Positions 23,968-36,650 of a DNA stretch of 64,000 bases are shown here, piece after piece; the stretch's first letter is position 1; every line of letters begins with the position of its first letter. The translations under genes were made by a program, and so were the position numbers. Below the pieces are notes generated by a model. It was not told the DNA's origin. It saw only the letters and a program-made list of their open reading frames with translations, and made no database searches. This DNA comes from Coprinus comatus (lineage: Eukaryota; Basidiomycota; Agaricomycetes; Agaricales; Agaricaceae). The stretch spans positions 62,001-126,000 of the forward strand of contig JAWPGT010000024.1 of the NCBI GenBank assembly GCA_034638255.1, in the 5' to 3' direction.

Positions 23968-26571
23968 CTAACAGATACGACATGTTTGATCACCGCTTGC
24001 AGTCGCAATTAGACAACCTTGGATATCAACGGAGATAACTATATAATAATAAAGCGGGTTTCATCAATTCATCAATGCAACAAGTCAAAAAAGTCGAGAT
24101 CGTTATTCGTGCAAGAAAAAAACATACCAGAATTCTTATGACCATCCAATCTAAAACGTACTATACGTTCATTGGAATCCCAAAACATTATTGAGCGATC
24201 TTTAGACCCAGAAGCAATGAATCGATTATCCTCCGAAGAAGCAACCGCTAGAACGAAATCCTTCCAAAAAAAAAAAAAAAAAAAATCAACCAACTAAACG
24301 TCGGAAAATTTGTATACTCAGAACTCACCCCATGACCTTGTAAATCTGCAATACTCGTACACCTGAGAGGAGCCTCTGTTATCTCTCCAACAACCAATTT
24401 CGACAAATCCCACTGCTTCACCAAATAATCCAACGAAGCACTAACCAAACCTCTTCCATCTGGCATAAACTTGACTGAATAAACACTATTCTCGTGACCC
24501 TCCAATTTAGCAATCAAATGACCCGTCTCATAATCCCAGACTCGAACAAGACGATCAAAACAACCACCAGCAATGAATCTACTATTTGGTGAAGCTGAAA
24601 CACAAGCAATTCCAGCTTGATTCGTAACTGAGGCTTCCACTTTCAAGATTTTATGGTTTTCTTCTCCTAGATTCCATACTCGAGCTGTTTGGTCTGCTGA
24701 TCCTGAAACTATCCATTGCCCGTTCTTTGCGTAATCGAGAGCGTAAATTTCTTCTTCGTGTCCGGTATATACGTATTTCAATCTACCCTCTCGGATATTC
24801 CAAACCTGTATGGAAAGGAGAAGGAAAATTTGGTGAGTATATGAATTTAAAAAAACGGGTGTACAATGAATATTCAAATAATAAATGTGCTATCTTTTAT
24901 ATAAGGAGATCAAGACCTACCCTGACTTTTTTATCTTCAGAACCTGTAGCGAGATATTCTCCATTTGGACTGAAGCGAACACTACGAACATAGTAATCGC
25001 CAGGTTTGACATCTCCATTCTTCGTTGAAGGGAGTAAGTTAACAAAAGAACTGTCAGGGGAAAAAATGACGTGTCAACCACATTTATGTCGATCTTTGTC
25101 AAAAAAAGAATTTCATACCATATCTGAGCACCTGTCCTAACATCCCAAATGAACGCTGCCCGATTGCATCCAGTCGCTACAAACCGGCCGTCCGGTGAGA
25201 AATGTATTGAACATACGACACTGGCAATCAAAAACAAAACAAAAAATAAAAAATATACGTTATAAGTAAAGTTGTTGATTTCGTTAGCATGATTGGCCAA
25301 CCGGCCATCTATACACAATGTTTTCCTGATGAAATCATTGATATACATTACTCACCTTTGATGGGGTATATTCATCACAAGACCTACATCCATACTCTTA
25401 GGAAGTCTTGGGTTAAACGTCACGCTCCAATCTTGACCAACTTTACGATATCCTGGTGGCGGGTTAAGTAAAGTGAATTCATCCGGCATCGGAGGTGCTG
25501 CGGTGTTTTCGGGAATGTCATCTTCCATTTCCAATTGTGTATATTCAGACGTGCCAGATGTTCGTGTTCTTTGGCTCCCATTGATTGTATTAGATGGTCC
25601 AGGCTCACTTCGGTTAGGATGTAATTGATAAGGCGGAGGTTGGTCGACTGCTGAATGTACCAGAGGTACCCGAGAGGAGGAAGGAGCTATGGGGTCGTAC
25701 AATTAGGTTGTGATGCATTAGACATGTAGAAGAAGTCTCACCGGGAGGACTATCTGGCTGGGATCTATTGCCGTAGGGTCTTGCCCTTTTGGCATCACGA
25801 CGGTCAACAGCGTCATCTTCTCTTGCGCGACCCTTCATTTTTCGATCCCGCTGGCCATTAAGATGAGTGTCGTCCGTAGGAATAGAGGTTCCGTTGGGTT
25901 GCGGAACGGCTAAGTGAGATGTAGAGGAATGAAATGGTGTCGATAGAGGTTGTTGTGATGGACCACTGCTCATATAGTCACTGAGAGGTGAAGGTGAGTG
26001 GAGACCACTATTTGCTCTTTGCTGACGTAGTTCTTCGTGTAGCCTTCGACGCTCTTCGTCATACCGCTGTTGAGAATGGTCATGGTGTTTTTGTAATTCA
26101 CGGAAAGATTGTTTCAATACATGAAGTTCGTGCTCATGAGCCTTAGCTAAAGGAGAGTACTGTGAATAACAACAACAGTCCTTGATAGGAAAGAGTCGTA
26201 CCTGCGGCCTGCGCCTGTTCAACCTGAAGGCGGAGGGAATCACGTTCTGTCAGGACTTTTGTATACTCCTCCTTTAGAGAATGTATGTTTGAATCCATCT
26301 TGAGTGGCCCAGGAAAGGGGGGAGGCTGTAGAGGACGGCCATTTGTAAAAGCAGGCTGACCATGGAGGGCCATCGCAAACGTTGTGAGGGAAGCAAAGGG
26401 GGCGGCAACTTTGCGGGGAAGAGGTGACCCAATATACATCACGAGGGTATAAATATTGCTCCTTCGGTGGTGCCGTACTTTGCATCCCTTTGTTACCCGC
26501 AGGGTTGGTCGCCGGATTACCTGATAAGCCACTTGGGTGCCTTCCTTGTCCTTCAACCAGATTGCCGCCAA
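23968..26571 (-). CDS. TUP1: Tup1-type WD40 transcriptional co-repressor
   Basis: This is a general co-repressor that, with its partner Ssn6/Cyc8, is recruited by sequence-specific factors to silence genes. The N-terminal part is a coiled coil (LKEEYTKVLTERDSLRLQVE, then LHVLKQSFRELQKHHDHSQQ), as in the Tup1 tetramerisation region. A Pro/Ser-rich linker follows, then YRKVGQDWSVTFNP, a segment that precedes the propeller in Tup1 proteins. WD40 repeats follow: VVCSIHFSPDGRFVATGCN, LKYVYTGHEEEIYALDYAKN, VSGSADQTARVWNL, GGCFDRLVRVWD, HENSVYSVKFMPDGRGLVSA and SGSKDRSIMFWD. The last small exon gives ISVDIQGCLIATASGDQTCR and stops at 23968, slightly shorter than usual. At least seven exons; one intron near 24262-24328 carries a 19-base T tract before its acceptor. 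The 5' end is uncertain: ATGs at 26571, 26439 and 26373 are all possible. Confidence 0.85.
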
Positions 26572-29500
26572 TGCATCAACACAGAATCTTGCAAGTTCGA
26601 TTTATCCTGGACCGTGAGCTACCGTGAGTGACCATTGTTAGAAACTATCCACATCGGCGTCTAAATGTGATGGAAGCAACACACCACTCCGGTGTTTACA
26701 ATGTAAACCGAAATAGTCCTTCCGCTCCCCCCGGATCCAGCATGACCCAGCATTTTTACTCCTTTGACCAACAATAATCATCCTGACCGGCTAGAGTTTG
26801 TACTTTGGTATTGTTCTCTCTCAACAAGAGCCGCCTTTTTGCATATATAGTCTAGTCTAATTCGGTGCATCATCTTATTATTAGAACCAAACGTTTGATA
26901 CATCGGGATGTGGCAGTTGTTGTCATTACGCATTTGAACTTGGGCTGAACGAACTTGAACACCGGATTATAGATCTTGGCTGGTTTACTTGGTTCGTTCA
27001 ACAATAGATTCCGTCCCTCATATGTCCGAGCACGGAGAATTCGGAAACGAGGCATTTATTGAATTATTATTTCAAGATGCCTTAGTACTTGAGCCTGTAA
27101 CTTCTCAATTTGAACCTGGCTTTCTCACTCCAAAAAAAACTGCGACTTGTGTTGCAACCAACTTCAAGAATTAATCAATCAAGATGGATCTTTTCCGCAG
27201 TTAGGGAGAGTTCGTAAACCATAAGTATCCAAGCCAATCAACTTTCAATGTGACGATCATTTATAGTGTCAAACTGTCTCTACATGCATGTAATTGACTC
27301 ATTGGTAAGACAGCTTCCCGTCGGTTTGTAGCATGTCTTGGGTGAATACTTGTCAGAAAGAATCCAAGATGTCACTCAAAAACTCCAGGGTGGAAGTACT
27401 TTGGGGGTCAACCCGAGGCCCTTTTCTCAGAACAGAAGTTTCGGAAATTATTTACTCACTCTGGAGTCTGCGCGACGCGGTCGGGTGAAAGCGAAAGTAA
27501 ATGAACGCGCAGCTCAAGATGCTGGCTGCGTATTTGGAAGATTATAAAAATATATGAACTTGATATGAGATTACCCAATCCGCTCAAAACCGAAAGCTCA
27601 AACCAGTATCCTTCTGTGAAGTAGTAGAAGCTAAAAATCCATAATTTATGTGACACTTGAGGGATTCTTCTCACCAAACGTCGGATGTCATTCCTTGACA
27701 TAGACTCATTGACGACAGGTGTCTCTGACTGAAAAGTTTGCATTACAACTACATATAACAAAATATATTTACAAAAACATACTGTATATGTGTAGTATAT
27801 TATATTATGAAGTAAATGTCAAGTTTGAAATGTTGTTAAGTAAACACTGACTGTCAACGTAAACCTATTACTTAACTACCCTTAACTACCCTTGCCGCCT
27901 AGTGGTCTAGATTTACTATGATGCCATTCTGTTCGTAATGGTACACATGTGGGGTAGATATGTATATATACATTTCTTTCATGTCCAGCCTACTCCGAAG
28001 AGTCATCGCCCTTACCCATTTGAATAGTAGGTCCAAGAAAGAAAGAAAGGAAGAAAGAAAGCACTGTGGCAGCTGGCAGCACCGTATTCACTGAATTCAA
28101 CCTAGTTTTAAAAACGTGCATATTTTTAGTACCTCTCAGTGTTTCACTTTCACTTTGACTCTATATCGTAGTACTGGTCCTTGACAACAAGGCAAAGTAA
28201 TACTTTATAAGTAAAGAGACTTTTCCTTGTAATATAACCTTGTTTCAAGCTAAGTTGCAGTAACCAAAGTGGTAAATAGTTTGCAACCTTGGAAAGGGAT
28301 TGTCGAGTAACTCTGCACGTTGACTTCTAGCCTACCTACAGCAATGATACTAGAAGTTCGAGTTTGTTTCGAATTCAGTTTTTCTTTCTTGTATCATTCC
28401 ATTCCCAGTACAATCCGCTGCTCCAGACTCCGATAAATTTGATAAGTAATTATAAACTTGCACGGCGAACTTGAGCTCGATTGAATGTTGACTTGAACTT
28501 GACAATCGACTTGGGAAATGTCCATGTCAACCTTCCCAGTTGGGCCGGCGGGTCAAACCAGTTAGTTACCAATGCCGAATCTCTGAATCTGAATTCACGG
28601 GTCGGCTTGAGCCTTTGACTCGGGACGACGGACCTTTGCTGAGCTTGAGTTTGAATGACGTACATACTCAAACACAAGGAAAACTAGCGTCATACAACCC
28701 TACAAGTTACCCTATAAGTTAGTCTAAGTATGTATTTCTTAGTAACTTGCCAATACTAAGTGTGTAACCCTCAGTGAATTATGAAAATATCTTATATGAG
28801 TCCAAAGTACTTAGAACCCCGTTGTCGTGTAAGTAAGTATGTATCAGCGTCGTGGGTTTGGGTCTCCGCGAAGGTAAAAAAGGCAAATACAAATGTCAAC
28901 ATATCAAATATCAAAATTATCAAATGTCAAATTCCAAAATGATCGAACAAATTCAGCGCCAGCCACAAGAATGAAATCCTTAAAATGAGGTCATATTATT
29001 TATTTTGAAATACGTACCCGTACCTTCTTCAAAGGAGTTGATCATACTCGCGGTCTTTCAAAATCAAATTATACTCTCTCATCGGACCGTAACCGTACTT
29101 ACCAACCAGTAATTTCTCATCCACCGATCCACCAAGTACTGCGGCCTACGCCACTAAGTAGAACTGGTCTTTAGAAGTAAGCCAGGCGTTAGTAAGAGTG
29201 TTTTTTTAGGTAACGATAACGGACTCATTAACATCGACATCAACTTTATCAATCAACTTGTGGTGTACATATCACTGGTTGACGGTGAAACGGACCACTA
29301 TTGTTCAAGAGTCAAGTCAAGTCAAGTCAGGTCAAGTTGTGGTATAGTAATAATAAGCCGGTGTAGTCACGACTCACAATACACACTACACCTTTTTACA
29401 AATGAGTTCAAGTTCCTGGGGCTGATCATCGATGATAATCCATATCGATTAATCCTGATCCCAATTCCAGATCCTAATCCCAGTTCTAATCCCAATCACA

Positions 29501-30447
29501 ATCCTAATCCTAATCCTTATCCTAGGGTCCATTTGTAATCCGCAGTTTAATTGTACGTGAAGTCAGGTAATAATAATAACCATTGTATACAGTATAACTT
29601 AGCAATCAACATCTAACCAACATCCCGAAAAACCCACGAGATTGGTGCACATACAGAAACCTTCCCAACTGCAGGTTCACTTGAAGTTCATTCCTTTCCT
29701 CAGGGAAACAGAACATTCCAGAAATGAATTCCTAAAAGTAAAATGTCGCCGTTCCGCTCAGGTTCTGCTACTATTACTACTACTTACATCGGAGACCGGA
29801 TGAATCAAGTTCATTTCGGGTTGTTAGTTTTTGTCAGAGAGTTGAAAAACTGAACCTGGTAATAGGTATAACATAATATTTCATTTCGTTAAAAGTCAAA
29901 AGGGATTTTATATATATACTTATCCAGTACTTATACAACATGTGTCGTATACGAGGTGACTACGGAAAACAAAGCCCAGAAGATAATTACTCTATAGTAT
30001 ATAGTACTGGTAAAGTGGTCGGAGTCTCATAGTAGTTACTATATATAACAACTTTCTTCAAGTTTCAAGCACTTCTACTGACAAGTACCAAAAGATCGCT
30101 TTTCATTATAACATTCTTGAGAAAAAATTCCCAGATAAACAAGAAATTTGAAAAAAAGAAGTCAACTCGCCAACACCGCGGGGGAAAAAAAGAAAAAGAA
30201 AGAAAAAACAAACCAACAAAAACGAATACAAAAAAAAAAAAAGGCACAATACCAATACCAATACACAATCTCACAACACAAACATATCACACACGACAAA
30301 ACACGCAGATCCTGGATCCTGGATCCTAACACAACCATCCACAAATCAAAAAATAAACGCATTGTCCCTCCATCCTCCTCTCTCCCTCAAAAAATCACAA
30401 ACGCATGATACCAACACATAATCAATTACCAAAAAAAAAAAAACACA
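26572..30447. other. 3.9-kb gene-poor region
   Basis: I see no convincing gene. There are simple repeats: a GAAA-type tract at about 28036-28061, tandem gtcaa units near 29309-29335, and a degenerate cctaat/cccaat hexamer series at about 29455-29525 (not the canonical CCCTAA telomere repeat). Short frames at 27338-27761 and 28450-28722 show no domain. The A-rich stretch at 30120-30240 produces low-complexity Lys frames that are probably not genes. Confidence 0.45.
29455..29525 (+). repeat. degenerate CCTAAT/CCCAAT hexamer repeat
   Basis: About ten imperfect six-base units lie in non-coding sequence. The unit differs from the common fungal telomere unit CCCTAA. Confidence 0.7.
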
Positions 30448-32937
30448 TTAAACAAAACTCCAAAGTTCAGTAACAAGATCACTTCCATTTCCTTGTCCAT
30501 CTATCACCATAACCTCATCCCCATCCCCACCCTCATCCTCATCCCCATCTTCATCCTCATCCTCATCCTCATCCTCATCCTCATTTTGACCCACATTTTG
30601 ATTCCTAACTTGAGTAGGAAAAGCAATAAATCCTTTATTACTAGGTAAATCCATAGCTAACGCCGGTTCTCTTTTAATTTTCCTATTTGCTTCCGTATCA
30701 AAGAGCTAAATGAATTAACAATAAACGTTAAGTTTAGAGAAAAGAGAGGGGGAGGGGGGATAACGAAAAGCAAGGCCATAAAAAGAACCAAAACAAGAAC
30801 CAAAAAAAAAAAACGACAACTCACAGTAGCATAAGTATGATCCAAAAAATCTTCCAACGGATAACTCAACTTTGTAAACGGTTCTCCAAATACTTTAGCA
30901 AGAGTAGAAACAGTAGTATGATAATGATTTCTCATCGAAACCAATTCCCAAAGTGAAGAAGAAAGTGCATTTGTCATTGTTGGATTTGGTTCTTCTGCAT
31001 TGAATGGGTCTTATATATTGTGAGTATTAATAGAGAAAGGGAGAGAGAAAAAGAAAAACACACACCTTCAAAACCATCACCAAAATCAACATCAACATCA
31101 ACATTATGCACCAAAACCATCAACTTTGGATTCTTCTTCATCAAATTATAAACAAAAGGTATAACCATAACAATAGCAGCCGGAGGTGCATTTAAACTAA
31201 GTCTTGAAAGTCGTTTAACAAATGACGCTAATAACTTGATAGGCAAATGTCTACAAAAAAAAAAAAATCCAGTCAAGTTTTTATTATTATTATAAGTATG
31301 TATCATTCGGTAGAGGTAAGAGAATGGGACTGACGTAGAACTTAAAACAATTCTGTCATTCTGAAAAATCTAGCTCTGTATTTTTGATGAAGAACATCAC
31401 GATCCAAAAAGGCATATAACCTCGTATAAAACGATGGATAATCCCTATATGTCAAAGTGGTTGGAGAGAATAAATGCGCATGGAGGAAGAGGGTTGACGT
31501 TAGTTAAAGTAATAATGAAAAAAAAAAAAATGTCGCAACATACAAGTTGTAATCCTTCATTAGAATGAATAAAGCATTGAGCGCCAAAAGACCAACCGAC
31601 CCTCCTTAAAAAAGAGCGTAAGAATTTTTCGCATGAAACCAAAACCAAAAAAAAAACTCACCATAATCAACACAATTACCCACCCAATCCATAACCAAAA
31701 CCGGTCTCGTAAGATGTGGTAAAATCCCTCTATGCATGATATTCAACACTCTCACAACTAACTTTTCCGTTTCCCTATCCTTATTTTTATAAACATTCGA
31801 TAAACGAGGTAACAAAGTTAACCAAGTTCTAGTAAACACTGCTTTATGAGAAGCAAGTGAATGTAATGATTGATGAATAGTCATTTGATGTAACCTAACA
31901 CCTGGTGTTTTGTTTTTGAGAGGTTCAGTAGGTATAGGTTCATCTTCAAAATATTTCCTCCAATCATCCTCATCTTCATCTTGTCCTTCGTTAATAGTTT
32001 TAGGTAAAGTTTCTTCTTGATCTGAATCGGCCGGATCTCCAGCGGTAGGTTTTGTACGTTTAGGTTTAGGAGGAGAAGTTCCTAATTCTGAAACCCACCA
32101 AGAATTGAGTTCGGAAGGTTCGGTGGGAATGTGGTAAGTTTTTCGAGGATGACGAGGAGATTGAGAGGAAGTGTGGGATGTGTTGGGTTTGCGTTTAAGA
32201 GGGTACTGTATATTGTAAGCTGTAATAAAGGATAAAAGAGCAAAAAAGGACGACATACGCAGAATCACGAAGGAAGAACCAACGAATATCATCATTTACG
32301 CTGAACCACTTTTCATAAAAGAGATTGCCAACGTCAAAGTCAACAAGTCCATCATCCGAAGCTGAAGAACCAGAGCGTTTTGAAGGAGGACAAAGTAGTA
32401 GTGCAGAGACTATTTTCTTGAAATGAGAGATGTGGAATTGGGGTTGTACTTTTGATTTTGAGGATGAAGCTGATGTGGATGTGGAATATGAAGTAGACAA
32501 GTGTTTTTGAAGGGAGAACAGAATCTGAAGCGCAGATATCTTTTTCACATTAAACACCAAGTCAAGTATTCCGAATGGCACAAAAAACTCACCCGGAGAG
32601 TCTTTTCTTCGTCCTTGAGCAGTCCCCCAAGGAATTCGACATAAGTGTTGAGCTGATCCAACAACCAAGACTTGACCACTTTTGAAGCATCGTCTCCACC
32701 CAAGCCAAGCTTTCCATTGGCTATGATCACCACAAACACCCTGTAGGCAGCATAGATAGCCTTTGAGGTAGTGGGTGCGTCCTTTGCATTATGAACGAGG
32801 TCCAAGAGATCTGCAAGAGGATTGAGAGAATCGTTCTTTGCAACAGCGTCTGTAATGGCAGACTCTAATAGTTTGATCTGCGAGTCATCCACAGACACCT
32901 TGCGTTTCTTTTGAGGAGGAAGCGAACGAGGTGCCAT
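30448..32937 (-). CDS. NOC4: nucleolar complex protein 4 (Noc4/Utp19, CBF/Mak21 family)
   Basis: Noc4 works with Nop14 in the nucleolus on small-subunit pre-ribosome maturation and export. The start at 32937 gives MAPRSLPPQKKRKVSV, a basic nuclear signal, followed by helical-repeat sequence (LLESAITDAV, ADLLDLVHNAKDAP). The middle region is charged and variable (EDEDDWRKYFEDEPIPTEPL). The CBF/Mak21-type domain follows: HQSLHSLASHKAVFTRTWL, VMDWVGNCVDYGG, a small exon near 31550 (ALNALFILM), HLPIKLLASFVKRLSRLSL and AAIVMVIPFVYNLMKKNPKL. Near the end are ALSSSLWELVSMRNHYH and SYPLEDFLDHTYATLFDTEA. The C-terminus contains a run of alternating Asp/Glu encoded by a cct-cat type repeat at about 30530-30590. 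Eight or so exons; introns are T-rich. It is divergently arranged with the AsnRS gene, 88 bp apart. Confidence 0.85.
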
Positions 32938-33025
32938 TTTAGTGCTGAAAGAAAATATTTGATCTCGCAACCACTTCGGATATCCCGGCCCGTCAAAGCA
33001 AAACCAAACATTCTCTCATACCTCG
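32938..33025. promoter_or_regulatory. 88-bp divergent promoter region, NOC4/AsnRS
   Basis: Only 88 bases separate the start codons of NOC4 (32937, minus) and the AsnRS gene (33026, plus). Both 5' leaders and the core promoters must overlap here or extend into the genes, so a shared bidirectional promoter is likely. No clear TATA box is visible. Confidence 0.55.
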
Positions 33026-35066
33026 ATGATTCTCAGAAGACTATACTCAACAAACCCAGCAAACTTCAAACTACCTCCAACAATACGACAGCTGATCAAT
33101 AATAACCAGGAACTGACTACCACCACCTCAGTGTCAGGATGGATAAAGTCTATTCGTAAACAGAAAAACCTCACTTTTGCTGTTATTTCAGATGGTACTA
33201 CTCCAGAAGGTCTTCAGGCCGTGCTTTTAAAGCAACAAGGAACTTCTCCTGAAACTCTATCACGGTACGCTCTCTTATTCTTGTCCTTATCCGTGTAAAA
33301 ACTCAATAATATCAAGGCTAGTCAATGGAGCTGCTGTTCGACTGACTGGACAACTTATACGCTCTCCCGGACATGGTCAAGAATGGGAACTAGTAGTACA
33401 AGAAGGAAACAAAGATTCAATCCAAGTTCTAGGTGATTGTGATATCGATGTACGTTCCTTTCATTCTCCCTTCTTATCACACTACAACGCTAATAAAATT
33501 AAAATAAAAGACGTATCCAATCCAAAAGAAATCTCTATCTACAGAATATCTACGTGACAACGCGTATCTACGAGCACGTACAAGTCAAATAGCAGCAATG
33601 CTGCGTCTTCGGAATGAATTAAGTCAAAAGCATGACTCGAACATTCGACGCAAGTCCCTTTCCTACCTAAAAAAAATCGTCTAATAACCGATCTATAAAT
33701 AGTCACAAGGCTTCACATATACCCATACACCCATAATCACTGGTAACGATGCTGAAGGAGCCGGTGAAACTTTCCGACTTGCCCCAATGTCCCCATCCCC
33801 ATCCCCATCCCCATCCCCGATGTCTTCTTCCATCTCAACTGTAACAACTACGGAAAATTCTCCTCAAGATCCTGCTACCGACGTAGAATTCTTTTCTCGT
33901 CCAGCCCATTTAACAGTTTCTCATCAACTCCATCTTGAAGCTTTCAATTCTGCAATTTCAAGAGTATATACTCTATCCCCATGTTTTCGTGCAGAACGTT
34001 CACAAACAGGTCGTCATTTGGCTGAATTTTGGATGTTGGAAGCTGAATGGAATCTTTCTAATGTACATACATCTCAATCCCAATCCCAATCACCCGGAGA
34101 AGGAGAAGTAGGAAATGGAATAGAAGGAAACGAAGGCAGAGGAGGAATTCACGAACTTTGTTCATTCGTTGAATCTCTTCTTCGTAACATTATAAACCCC
34201 AATTCACCTGAAATCCAACACCTATGGAAATCCAAATCAACCTCCACCTCCACCTCCACTCCTACCTCCACGTCTACTTCCACATCTACAGGAACAGGAT
34301 TAGATTCAGAAGATTACAAAACCTTCAAAAAAGCTTTCGATTCAACTAAATCTTGGCCTCGTATCACTTACACCGAAGCTATAACCATCCTCTCAAACGA
34401 ACAATCACAAGGCAAAAAGAAATTCGAACACGAACCTAAATGGGGAGATTCATTATCTTCAGAACATGAACGTTACCTAGCAGAAATTTATTTCAAAGGT
34501 CCTGTATTCGTTATTGATTATCCTCAAGTTTTGAAACCTTTTTATATGAGGTTGAATACCCCAACCCCAACCCCAAACTCAAACACAAGCACAAACCCAA
34601 ACACAAGCATAAACATGAATGCGGGTGATCATTCTAAAGATACAGTGGCTTGTTTCGATTTACTAGTACCTAAAATTGGAGAATTAGCAGGTGGAAGTGT
34701 TAGAGAAGAACGAATGGAAATATTATTTGAAAGAATGAAACAAGCTGGTCTTTTATCTTCTTCTCCTCCTCCTCCTCCTCCTCCTCCTCCTCTCCTTTAT
34801 CATCCACCACTACCTCTCCTTCATCGCTCACCAGCTCCTCCTCCTCCTCCTCCTCCTCCTCCTCCGACTCATCCAAAGTTCAAATTATCCAAGATCTCGA
34901 TATTGATTCAACTTACGAATGGTACTTAAACTTACGTAAATATGGAGGATCACCACATGGAGGATTTGGATTAGGATTTGAAAGATTAGTAGCTTGGGTT
35001 AGTGGAATTGAGAATGTTAGAGAATGTATTGGAATGCCTAGATGGACTGGGAGGATGATTATGTGA
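33026..35066 (+). CDS. mitochondrial asparaginyl-tRNA synthetase
   Basis: This is a class II aminoacyl-tRNA synthetase charging tRNA-Asn, probably in mitochondria because the N-terminus ([14 protein letters not shown]) is a basic presequence. Exon 1 carries the anticodon-binding OB fold: [20 protein letters not shown], and the next exon [35 protein letters not shown] lies at the entry to the catalytic core. Motif 2 is [20 protein letters not shown], and motif 3 lies in [16 protein letters not shown] near 34960-35010. The end is GRMIM-stop at 35064-35066. Long Ser/Thr/Pro insertions not found in standard AsnRS interrupt the core (SPSPSPSP at 33790, STSTSTP repeats near 34235, a Ser tract near 34836). 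The reading frame shifts between about 34760 and 34866 inside two TCC repeats, and no good intron bridges it. Confidence 0.83.
34764..34865 (+). repeat. paired TCC microsatellites inside the AsnRS gene
   Basis: Nine TCC units (34764-34790) and ten (34836-34865) lie inside the coding region. The upstream frame reads them as proline. The frame that continues into catalytic motif 3 reads the second as serine. The frame change therefore falls within or between them. Confidence 0.85.
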
Positions 35067-35135
35067 TTGATTGATTGATTTTTTCTTCTTATAATTCTTA
35101 TTCTTATTCTCTTGTTGAGAGAGGGAGAGGGAGAA

Positions 35136-35176
<41 letters not shown>

Positions 35177-35530
35177 AGGGATTGAAGGAGAGTAATAATA
35201 ATATATTATCCATATATAACATAATACTTACATATAGAGTTCTAAACATCCCCCCACTCCAAAACCAAAAACCAAAAAACAAAAACAAATCAGAAAAATA
35301 TCCATTGATACAAAAAAAATCCATTTAAAATCTACATCCCCTCTCTTTCGGAGCCTCTCCCCTAAAACCTCCGAACCCCGAATCCCCAAAAATTACTCTA
35401 CACCCAAAAAAAACCCCAAATAATAAAACAGTAAACGCCCTTCCTCCATTGAAAAACTCCCTTTTAAAATCCCCTTTCACACCTCGCACCTCCCTTCTAA
35501 CCCCCCCAAACACTCAAAAGTTAAATATCT

Positions 35531-36650
35531 CTAAATCCCAGTACCACCCAAAGTCCTATCCACCAATCCCAACAATTTCCCAATATCACCATTCACAAAA
35601 GCATGTTCAAACATCGTATTTTCTCCTTTTGGAATTTTGATTTTTACTTCTTGTCCTATTATTTCATCTACTAATGTTATGGTGTCTGGTCTGACACAGT
35701 CTTTGATGTTGATGTTGGTTTCTTCCGAGTCCGAGTCCGAATTCGAATCTGGGTCTGAGTCTGGGTCTGAGTCGTTGAATTGAATTAGAATTAGAATTCG
35801 ATTCGATTTGTCGTTTGTTATTGGAATGAGGATGTGACCATTGCGTAGCCGAAACTACATAACCATTCCAAAAAAAAAAAAATGTCGTTAGATTAGATAT
35901 GATATGCCAACCAAAAAAGAAAAACGTTCACGTACATGCAAAACTAGGTTGAAAACAACTCAATGCATTTGATTGTCTATGAACACCCATACAAGCAGGA
36001 TGTGAATGGACTTTAACGCTATAAATCACAAATCACATTAATCACAAATTTCAATAAGAAATCTTGGCAAGATAAAGAAAAGGAATTAAAAAAAAGGGTA
36101 TTGGTATCGTTATAGGAGTAGAATTACCACCTCTTTACCCCTGGGACCTTATCCACTTCACACAATCACTTCGAAAGCCGTTCGATCAATCGACCAAAAA
36201 CCCAGTACTAAATGAAAGAAGTGTAGAACCCCCCAAAAAACCCACAAAATTGAATTTAAAAAAAGAAAAAGAAATAACGGCTTACCTAGCCCGTACTTGA
36301 AAAGACACCAAAAAAGTAGAAGCAAATAAATCTCCACCAGTCGAGCAACATCCTCTTGGTGGGATATTACTACAAGACATATGACTTCCTTCACAATTTG
36401 AACTTGTGAAAAGATGTATCGTTCCAGTAGGATTATTGTTATTATCGGTGTTAGTATTAGCGTTGGCGTTTTCGGCTCTAGCCTCCGAGAGAGTTGTTGG
36501 AATAGCAACAACAGACTGAATCCCAAAATCACCTAGTACCAGTCCGAGGGGTAGACTAGTAATAGTAAAGGTATGAGAGAAAGCGGCTAGTATCTGTAGA
36601 AGCAATAACGGTTTAAGGATAATTGAAGACATCGACACCATTATCGTCAT
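35531..36650 (-). CDS. predicted secreted cysteine-containing protein, unknown family
   Basis: Three exons can be traced. The first (from 36650 or an internal ATG at 36632) has a hydrophobic leader (SSIILKPLLLLQILAAFSHT) consistent with a signal peptide. An Asn-rich stretch follows, then SNCEGSHMSCSNIPPRGCCS. The second exon (about 36020-35938) adds PACMGVHRQSNALSCF. The third (about 35855-35531) holds a run of Asp-Pro/Asp-Ser pairs, DCVRPDTITLVDEIIGQEVK, and ends LGLVDRTLGGTGI-stop. The cysteines could form disulfides outside the cell. I do not recognise the family. The gene converges with AsnRS, leaving 464 bases between stops. Confidence 0.6.

Noticed and set aside
29455..29525. Possible internal telomere repeat
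   Set aside because: The unit is cctaat/cccaat with many variants, not CCCTAA, and there is no chromosome-end context.
30117..30408. Lys-rich open frames on the plus strand and Phe-rich frames on the minus strand
   Set aside because: They arise from an A-rich, low-complexity stretch downstream of NOC4. The composition is trivial and there are no splice signals or domains.
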